Shown: piece by piece, positions 49,806 to 64,000 of the stretch
Layout: every line of letters starts with the position of its first letter
How positions within the stretch are numbered: position 1 is the stretch's first letter
Assembly (NCBI RefSeq): GCF_901709675.1
Contig: NC_051091.1
Span: 6,668,967-6,732,966 of the forward strand
Source of the DNA: Syngnathus acus
Taxonomy: Eukaryota; Chordata; Actinopteri; Syngnathiformes; Syngnathidae
DNA length: 64,000 nt
Direction of reading: 5' to 3'
Translations under genes and position numbers: made by a program
The notes under the pieces: generated by a model
What the model saw: only the letters and a program-made list of their open reading frames with translations
The model's database searches: none
What the model was told of the DNA's origin: nothing

Positions 49806-51150
49806 AAGATTGCGTGGTGCCCATGAAATATTACCCGTGGTAATAATCAGAAGGAGGGGAAGAAGAAGAAGAAGAAGAGCCCTGGCATCTGACGCAGTGC
49901 ATATACTATTTGAGTCATCTCAGAAGGAAAGAGGCGCACACGCACAGAATATTGTTAGTATTATTATTATTATTAATTTGTCATTATATGTAAATTATGA
50001 GCTCTCAGATCATTGCTCTGCCTGGTGAGTTTAAACCCAGAAACAAAAGCATTTAATTCAATCGAAACTCACATTTATTTTTTTGTTCCCTTTTCTGTCT
50101 GAGCCTTTCAGCCTTTCTTTCGCCTGTTTTGTGAGCGTGTGCACTCTGGGGAGCCCAAGCCCGGCATGAAGGGCTCGCGAGGCTTGCGGGGCTGCCTGCA
50201 TGGCTCCTCTTTTTGCACCTGCCCTGCATCAGCGACGCGCACGAGCGCAGGTCGCGTGCAGGAGATTTGAGGGGCTTTGCATGTTTTACAAAAGTTGGGA
50301 GATGCTGTGGCGTATAAAACACATCCACACACACACACACACACACGAGGAGGGAGGGACAACCGTCTTTCTTATTTAACACGGCGGGCGGATCTCTAAC
50401 CAAAAATGGCAACAACGTAATTTTATCTTCACCCCAAAAATAATAAACATGGGAAGGGAGTTCCATTTCAATTAAGATTTAAAAGTTTGTCAAGACAGTC
50501 TGTTCAGTCAAAATATGACTTTTGTCCATAATTTGAACGACCACCATTAGGGCCTAATTGGCTTCGTTGAGTTCAGAAATATACAATTGAGTAAAGTTAT
50601 TTTACTTTTAAAAATTGCGTCGCGTACACCACGAAACAAAAATGTCACAAAAATTGGTTGCACTGCGCCAATTGTTCTGCCTGCATGGCGTTGCTGGTGG
50701 AGAAAGAATTTCTCGTGAGTAAACAACTTTGATCATTGTGTGTATTCCGAACGTGTAAGCAAACATAATAATATAATAAAAATAATGAGGAAAAAAAGGT
50801 AACAGATACATTACTTTGAAAAAAAGAGCAAAAGAGACACAAGTTCACATTCTCAGGAGGAGGACGACGTCATTGCAAAGTTATCTGTTGGATTAATTCA
50901 GTGGGGGAACATTTTTTTGAAAAAAAAAAATCCCAAAACGCACCTGATGATGTGTCAGTAGCGAATCAACACGACCACTAACTCGCACATTCTCGCGAGA
51001 TCTAAATCCAAAAATCTGTCACACCTTCGGATTGCAATGAATTCCTCCATTTCAGCCTTTTTGTGTTGCGGCTATCGGCACATTTCTTAGTAAAGCGATC
51101 AAAGCTGAACGTTTTTGTTTTTAGGCAACTGGTCGGCGGGTGAGTATCCC
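49806..51150. other. Gene-free gata2 upstream interval, middle part
   Basis: No gene is recognised. It contains a GAA/GAG repeat near 49855-49880, a TTA repeat near 49958-49976 and a CA repeat of about 20 nt at 50328-50346. Confidence 0.5.
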
Positions 51151-51169
51151 TTTAAATAACACTTTGCTT

Positions 51170-51618
51170 CCCTTTTCAGATTACTGCAAGTGGAACTGAA
51201 GATGCAAAGCTGTCAGGTGGAGGTCGAGAGGAGGTTCCCTTCAGCCCGTCACTGCCTGCATTTTTTTTTTTTTTTTCCTAAAAAGGATGCCGAATGCTGC
51301 TGCCTTGCACAAGTGCCTGTGAGCCTACCTAATTGTATGGACGCACAAGTTTGTGCTGCTATTATTGAGCCTGCAAAGCCAGCGTGCACAGAAGAGCGCC
51401 AGACCGAACACACACACTGTCTCGATTTCACACTCGCACTAGCCGCATGCATATATATTCACGCACGTAAACACAACTACTTCGCAGCCGATTCGATTCA
51501 AAGCTACAATTACATTTCCTCCAGTGCAGCTCTTGGAAAGAAACGTCTCCCAGCAGATGGCGAGTTTGTTTCTTTTTGATGACATATGACGGAGAGAAGA
51601 GCCTGAAGCAGTGAGTGG
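51170..51618 (+). promoter_or_regulatory. Candidate distal first exon (IS-like) of gata2
   Basis: A block ending GAAGCAGTGAGTGG is followed by GTAAGTCTG, a strong splice donor at 51619, with no conserved reading frame upstream. Mammalian GATA2 has a distal haematopoietic first exon (IS) and a proximal one (IG). This donor lies about 3 kb upstream of the proximal candidate, so an IS-like exon is possible. The left border is arbitrary. Confidence 0.3.
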
Positions 51619-51714
51619 GTAAGTCTGTCTCGTTGTGGGGCCATTTCGGCGTTTATAGTCTTTTTATAAATTTATGATCAAATAAAACGTTTACCTTGTT
51701 TGACATTTTTGCTT

Positions 51715-51716
<2 letters not shown>

Positions 51717-51766
<50 letters not shown>
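51717..51766. repeat. (TA)25 microsatellite
   Basis: Twenty-five uninterrupted TA dinucleotides are seen. Such a run is prone to cruciform formation, length variation and assembly error. Confidence 0.97.
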
Positions 51767-51769
<3 letters not shown>

Positions 51770-54230
51770 TTATAGTACAATGCTATGTATACATTATTGT
51801 ACTTTAAATATCAAAATATAAAGTACTGTATGTTATTTGTGGATCATGTAATAATGTATACATTATACTTTCCAGAATAAAAATAACACTATAAATCATT
51901 ATAGTAGTGTAGACACATGTTGCCTCGGGCTTTGCTCAAACCAAAAATAGTCCTCATGAAAGGGATGACTGTATCATCATCCAGATATTAATGATGACAA
52001 AATCTCCAATTGTTACGCTTCACATTGCATAACGAGTGCTGTGGCCAGCTTTCATGAGTAGAACATGAGAGGCTGCGGGGAGAATAACAGCATGTTGTCA
52101 CTCCTTCTACTGTCTGCACGCTTGTAGAATGCCTCAACCTGACAAGTCCGTGAAAAGAAAGAAAAAAAGCGAAAAATGACAAGAAGCTCGCTCTCCAAAG
52201 GTATTTCAAGTTCAATGCATTCGGAACTAGTAATAGTATGACGGTGAGCTGACAGATTCCTCATAGCACCACCCAGGCCTCATTCACGGCAGATAGATGC
52301 TCTCGTGACTGGGTGCTGGTGGCTCCAAAGCCCCTGGGTGCCCCGGCTCCATCTAATTAGGCGTGAGGAAAGGGGACAATAATGCTTCAGCTGCTCTGTG
52401 TCATTCTCCTCTCTCGCTGCCTCTGCTTATCTTCACAAGCCCCACATGGCTCCCCCCCCCCCCCCCCCCCTTAGCTAAACACACACAAAGAGTGCACACT
52501 TTTGAACAATCACACACCTCCACTCTGGATAATGATGGATGACCGTGCCCAATGGGAGCAAACAGGTAGATAAAGACGATCCCATTTAATAATATTACCA
52601 ATGTGGATGGGAATGATAATCTTGTTGTTCATTAGTGGCTGTGGCGATACAGTTGTTACACACACACTTTGAATCCCTTGCATAACATGCCATTATTTAG
52701 GATAGCATCCCTCAGTGAAACAATGCTACTATGTCCTTGACAAAGACCCCCGTCCACACAATCACTTCACCCTCAACTCGTCTTTTGTTCTAGCGCAGAT
52801 ACAAATGGGATTAATGAAGGTAGAAATGACAGAGGGCTAAATCCTGCTGAGTAATCCATTTGGCAAACATGACAACGACAATGGGAAAGCAGCAGCATGT
52901 CTGACGCTCCCTCCCTGGAAGGCCTCATTTAAGACATGGAGAGTGCTGCGGCTCTTTCTTCCTGGCAAGCAGAGCATTATAATTCACTCGTTTAGAAGCG
53001 GGAGTGCATTTAAACACGCCGGCTCCTCACTCCACCTGTCAGTGTGGCCTGGCCCGGTGGAATGTGAGTTATTCAGGTGGTCACTATTCTATACTAATTT
53101 GTTGGTTTTTAGGGGTTGACAAGCTCTTAGGGCTGAGCTCATCAACTACCTCCCTCTGGCAACATGCCAGTGATTTAAGGACTGTGTGCTGACTGACACA
53201 CACACAGACACGCTGATTGTTGCACGGTCGTTAGGGAAAAAAGGGGTCTTTTACCTGAAGAATTTGTCAAAGTATCACAATCATCCCCCCCAGTCCTATT
53301 CTGCGTGATCACGTGACGTCAAACTCCGGCGTCAGCGTGGCGCGAGCCATTCTATACTACCCTCCAAATTATTCCGTCAATCAAATGTCCCGCCACTTGA
53401 ATGAAATAAATAGAAAAACAAATTATACGAGATGCAGACATTGCGGTGCATTCTGTTTTTTGTTTCTTTCCACTATAACATGCATTTGATTAGTGTGGGT
53501 ATAAACAGGCAGCCCCTTCAATCGTTTGTTTGGAGTGTTTTGAATGGGGCCCTTATGGAGACACTTCGGTGATCAGCATATAGGTGAAACCTTGCGCCCA
53601 TCCCTGGTGCCAGACGCAGAGAAAAGGACGCCATTAGTATGCAAACGGTGTTTGATAGCCCAGTCGCCCCCAGACAAAAAAAAAAAAAAAAACCTCTGTT
53701 TTCACAAGTGGAATGCTCTGCTACTAATTAAAGACAATTAGACGCTGCGAACAATGGGCCAGAATGTGGGGTCATAAATCGACTCCTCCTCTTATTGGTT
53801 TTAGAGGTGCTAAACATTTGCATAACAGCGGCATACCAAAACAACACGCACAATTATCGCCCGCTTTGTATGACTCATTCAGCAATTGACATGATTAGAT
53901 TTCTGCAAGTGGGTGTGAAATCTATCAAGATTCCTTTAAGTGGTGCGTTCATTGACGGCTTCAATAAGGTATGGAGTCGAATTTGCGTGGAATTACATTT
54001 TCTAAATAATCATATTAGAGGGATCAGCGGGTTGTGCGGGAGCGGTGTTGAATGTGCGTCTTTAAGCGCTAAAAAACGATTATCGGCGGCCGATTGCGTC
54101 CTCATTGTGAAGCTTGCCGAGAGACTGGAGATATTACGCTGCTGATTGAGAAGTCTTTCATTGGCATCGAGAAAGAAAGAAAGAAAGAAAAGGCAGAGAG
54201 GAGCCTGGATGCTGCGAGCCAATTGCGGCA
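51767..54230. other. Gene-free gata2 upstream interval, proximal part
   Basis: No gene is recognised. A C run of about 20 nt starts near 52450 and an A run near 53677. The segment 52290-52440 contains TAATTAGG, CAGCTG and CTTATCTTC motifs, and 52840-52970 is similarly rich in developmental-type motifs. Both could be conserved enhancers but cannot be shown to be so from one genome. Confidence 0.45.
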
Positions 54231-54234
54231 GTGA

Positions 54235-54406
54235 GGCTCGCGATTGGGCCGCAGCACAGAGCCCCGCCCCCGCGCGGCTTGATATGGGAATTTACTGGCG
54301 CCAGCCGCATCAGTCCGCGCCACATCTCATTAATGATCCCGAGCGGTGCGCGGATCAGGAGGCTGACAAGTCCAAACTGCAGTCAGCTGATCGAAAACTG
54401 CAACAG
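54235..54406 (+). promoter_or_regulatory. gata2 proximal promoter and 5' noncoding exon
   Basis: An inverted CCAAT (GATTGGG, 54242-54248) and a GC box (CCCCGCCCCC, near 54261-54270) precede a block that ends AACTGCAACAG followed by GTTAGAG, a splice donor at 54407. The matching acceptor TTTTTTTGTAG is at 54559-54569, and the ATG exon follows. This fits the proximal (IG-type) first exon. Confidence 0.55.
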
Positions 54407-54728
54407 GTTAGAGAGAGGCAAGAGATATTTGTCGTTTCATTTTCGAGAGGGGAAAACGGCGCTCATTTTCTGTCTTAATCTACAAGCGCGTAATGCATCT
54501 TCTGTTCCATCGTTAGCCATCTATTTTTGTGCGCTTTGATTTTTAATAACGTGATTTCTTTTTTTGTAGGTGAAACGTAGTCGAGCTGAGGAAAAAGGAA
54601 GACCGCATTGTTTGAGGATTCTTTTTTTTCTGCATTGAATAAACTCGTTCAAGACTTTCACAGTGGACGCAAACAATATTTATCGGGAGGATTAAACTTT
54701 CAGTGGACGGCAATCTAGCGTCTCAGCC

Positions 54729-61691
<6,963 letters not shown>

Positions 61692-62216
61692 TTGGAAAAC
61701 CACAAGGAGCGGGACTCTGTGAGGAGCTTGGCGTCTTCTCGCTTGTCGTTCTTTCCGCTCACTGTGGTACCCGCCTATCCTCAGTCATCGACGGAGGGCT
61801 CCAAAAGTTGCCCCCCCCCCCCCCCCCTTATATGCGCTCTCGACGCTTCAGTGCTGGAAATGAAGGCCTGGCTGGACATGAGCGGCAACATGGCCAAACA
61901 CACAAAGCTGTGCTCTCGTCACATGCTGGATTGTGCTCCAACACACTCCTTTTTAATAATGGCCTTTCATGGGGAATACAAGACAGTAAATAGAGTGTTT
62001 ATAAATGCTTAATTGCTATTATGGTTGTTATATTTGATGTTATAATTATTGCTACGATAATTTATTTTCACTCTTTAAGCTTTTGTCAAAGACATATTGG
62101 AAAGTGTTTTGAGTTTGATTTCATGCTGATGACGCAAAAGGAAAACAATGACTTATAGATAAAAATTCCCCCGAGCTGTACGTTTTTATCATTTTTCCAT
62201 CTCACAAAAAGTGACA

Positions 62217-62223
62217 AAAATAA
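62217..62223 (+). terminator. Polyadenylation signal of gata2
   Basis: AATAAAG lies about 530 nt downstream of the gata2 stop. The 3' UTR before it includes a run of about 17 C near 61810-61827, so the exact 3' UTR length is open to assembly error. Confidence 0.6.
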
Positions 62224-62239
62224 AGTTTAATACTTAAAA

Positions 62240-63660
62240 GATATATCACCGCTTTCGTAAATGTGGTCTGCCTCTTTTTTTCTTAAACCTGCTTTTTCAG
62301 CCCAGCTCTCCTTGGAGGGTGACCTCAAAGAACATGTTCTTTGCAATAAGAGAGTACATTTTAATTGCACATCCACTACAGTAGGTGGCAGCCATGCTCT
62401 CATTGGCAGAATATAAAGAGACTATTAGATCTAAGATATCATTTTGTTTTTCTGAGGGGGTATGCACAAAACCTCAAATCACATTTGTGTTAGTTTAGCG
62501 GACTTATTGAGAAGTAACGGTTTGAATAAACTGTTGCCGCTGAGTCATTCGATTTTCAGTGGAGAGTTGGAGGGGCTTGAAATATATTCTCCTTCCTGAA
62601 GGGGGGGGGGAAATAAAATGCGTACATTTTTACGCTTCTAAACCTCAATGAAGGTGATACCACAAGACAACAAGTTGTCTCGACGCAAACCCATCAAAGT
62701 GGCTAAACAAAGAGCGAAGAAGGCTTGATTCTTAAGATCACGAGTGATATTCTATGTATCAAAGGGAAGCTCTGTGACCCCCAAAGCGTGGAAATGGGTT
62801 GGTCGGGCTCCTCCTCAATCTATGATGGCGCGTTGTTAAGAGAAGGCGACTTTGTGGAACCGGGCCCCAGGCTGGTCCATTAGGCAGACTCCAAAAACAT
62901 GAGCACATGCTGGAATATGCAAAGCTCAGGTAGTGCACACTATACACTCCAATTTGCGCCGACAAATACTGAGTCATGAGAAAAGTTCAGCGGGAGTCTC
63001 TGTGTCTCCCCTTGCTGGCTGCCGGCTTTCTTGGCGAGGGTGATTGGAGTGAGAGGAAGGACAGCGGGTCTTTAGCGGGATGGAGAAGAGGAAGGAAAGG
63101 CAATCAGGCGACCTGAGCAAACACGTGGGGGTCTGCTCTGACCGTTTACTCACAGATGTGCACGCAGCTGAGGCTGCCAGGAAGCAGGCGTCGACTGTTT
63201 CTCCCTCATCTCATCCTTTTTTCTTTCTCCTTGTTTGTTTTGTTCATGTTTTTCCACTCTCCCTCATTGCTTTCTTTTGTACTTTTGAGTTGGCAACGCT
63301 TCTCTGCTTCTCTATTTTTGTTAGTATCCCCCACCACCCCCTCGCCCCTCCTCTCTCATTTGGAAGATTACAGTCAAATAACGGGCTGAAGAGATTTTGA
63401 GCAGAGCCAACCATTAATGAGAGCTCGATTAGGGACAATTAAAGGTCATCGTCATTGAGTTTAGTGTGCCCTCGCGCACTCGAGAGACAAACTGACCGAT
63501 TAAAGAGTCTAAACAAAAAGTTGACCATTACCCCTCATTGAACTCTCCACCCCACTCACATCTGCTGCAGAGGTTGTTCTGCTGGGGTTTCCCACAGGCT
63601 TGATAAGATTCAATTGGACAAAAGGGGCCTTAAAGAGAAAGTGTCCTTTTTTTTCTTGGC
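62240..63660. other. gata2 downstream flank
   Basis: No gene is recognised. The part at about 63363-63540 is rich in ATTA-type homeodomain motifs (ccattaatgag, cgattaggg, caattaaagg, cgattaaag) and reads like a developmental conserved element. This is suggestive only; cross-species alignment would decide. Confidence 0.4.
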
Positions 63661-63666
63661 TGGACA

Positions 63667-63940
63667 AAGCTCTGACTAGCATCTACATTGCAGTGAAAGG
63701 AAATACCAAGTTATCTTGAGATGGAAAAGAGGCAGTAAATGCAGAAGGGGCCCCAAAATGGAACCCTGTGGAACACCATGTAACAGTGGGGCAAATTGGA
63801 TGTCCTCTGAGCAACCAAGGCTCACCAAAGAAGAAATAGGACCCAAACCACTCGCTAATGTCCACCTGGTGCCCAACGAGCCACTCATGATGAACATTTT
63901 GATGGCATCACAACGTCCAAAAAATTGGTATGGGTGACCT
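63667..63940 (-). pseudogene. Decayed LINE reverse-transcriptase fragment
   Basis: On the minus strand the frame contains HGVPQGSILGPLL, the conserved reverse-transcriptase signature of non-LTR retrotransposons, preceded by VSLGCSEDIQFAPL. The upstream part of the domain (ISEWFGSYFFF) is in a different frame, so at least one frameshift is present. The downstream FxxYM-type run after GPLL is missing, and the catalytic YADD motif is not found. The style suits fish L2/Maui-like LINEs. It is a dead 5'- and 3'-truncated copy. Confidence 0.75.
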
Positions 63941-64000
63941 TTCTTTTAAAAGCCACCATACAAGTTTCAGTATGCATGTGCAATCGCATCTTCACTTTCT

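Overview
The window is vertebrate nuclear DNA, almost certainly from a ray-finned (teleost) fish with a compact genome. Its genes have many short exons with GT-AG introns, and every reading frame can be aligned from family memory to a vertebrate protein. Between the genes lie microsatellites, fish-type interspersed repeats and a decayed LINE. No prokaryotic, plasmid, phage or CRISPR feature was seen. The species cannot be named from the sequence alone.

Layout: 1-10.6 kb has no recognisable protein gene but holds a tRNA-Phe gene, a terminal-inverted-repeat element and a hairpin MITE. Five genes then follow on the minus strand: an orphan GPCR of the GPR22 family (10.6-12.1 kb), cidec (17.7-19.7 kb), a CRF-family neuropeptide gene best called urocortin 2 (21.3-21.7 kb), uqcrc1 (24.4-28.0 kb) and ttll3 (28.7-31.7 kb, 5' UTR near 32.6 kb). 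hmces (plus, 33.6-35.3 kb) is divergent from ttll3 and ends tail-to-tail with rab7a (minus, 36.5-37.6 kb, first exon near 39.1 kb). A second tRNA-Phe sits at 39.7 kb. rpn1 (plus, 40.1-43.6 kb) follows. A gene-free interval of about 11 kb, probably regulatory, then leads to gata2 (plus, 54.7-61.7 kb). The right edge carries a decayed reverse-transcriptase fragment.

Exon chains were assembled by hand. Lengths and phases close exactly for uqcrc1 (13 exons, 478 aa), ttll3 (13 coding exons, 705 aa), hmces (6, 340 aa), rab7a (5, 207 aa), rpn1 (10, 593 aa), cidec (5, 253 aa) and gata2 (5 coding, 504 aa).

The genes are not one pathway. In human, CIDEC and TTLL3 lie on 3p25, UCN2 and UQCRC1 on 3p21, and HMCES, RAB7A, RPN1 and GATA2 on 3q21; here they sit within about 45 kb, so the window looks like a compact version of an ancestral linkage group.

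The most interesting signals are regulatory. A gata2 intron element matches the mammalian +9.5 enhancer layout but its E-box is altered, and a second site upstream of gata2 has the same spacing. A perfect palindromic RFX X-box lies at the ttll3 promoter. A strong CTCF-like site lies between rpn1 and the gata2 interval. The gata2 C-terminal tail is also unusual. I found no evidence of an entirely new biological system.
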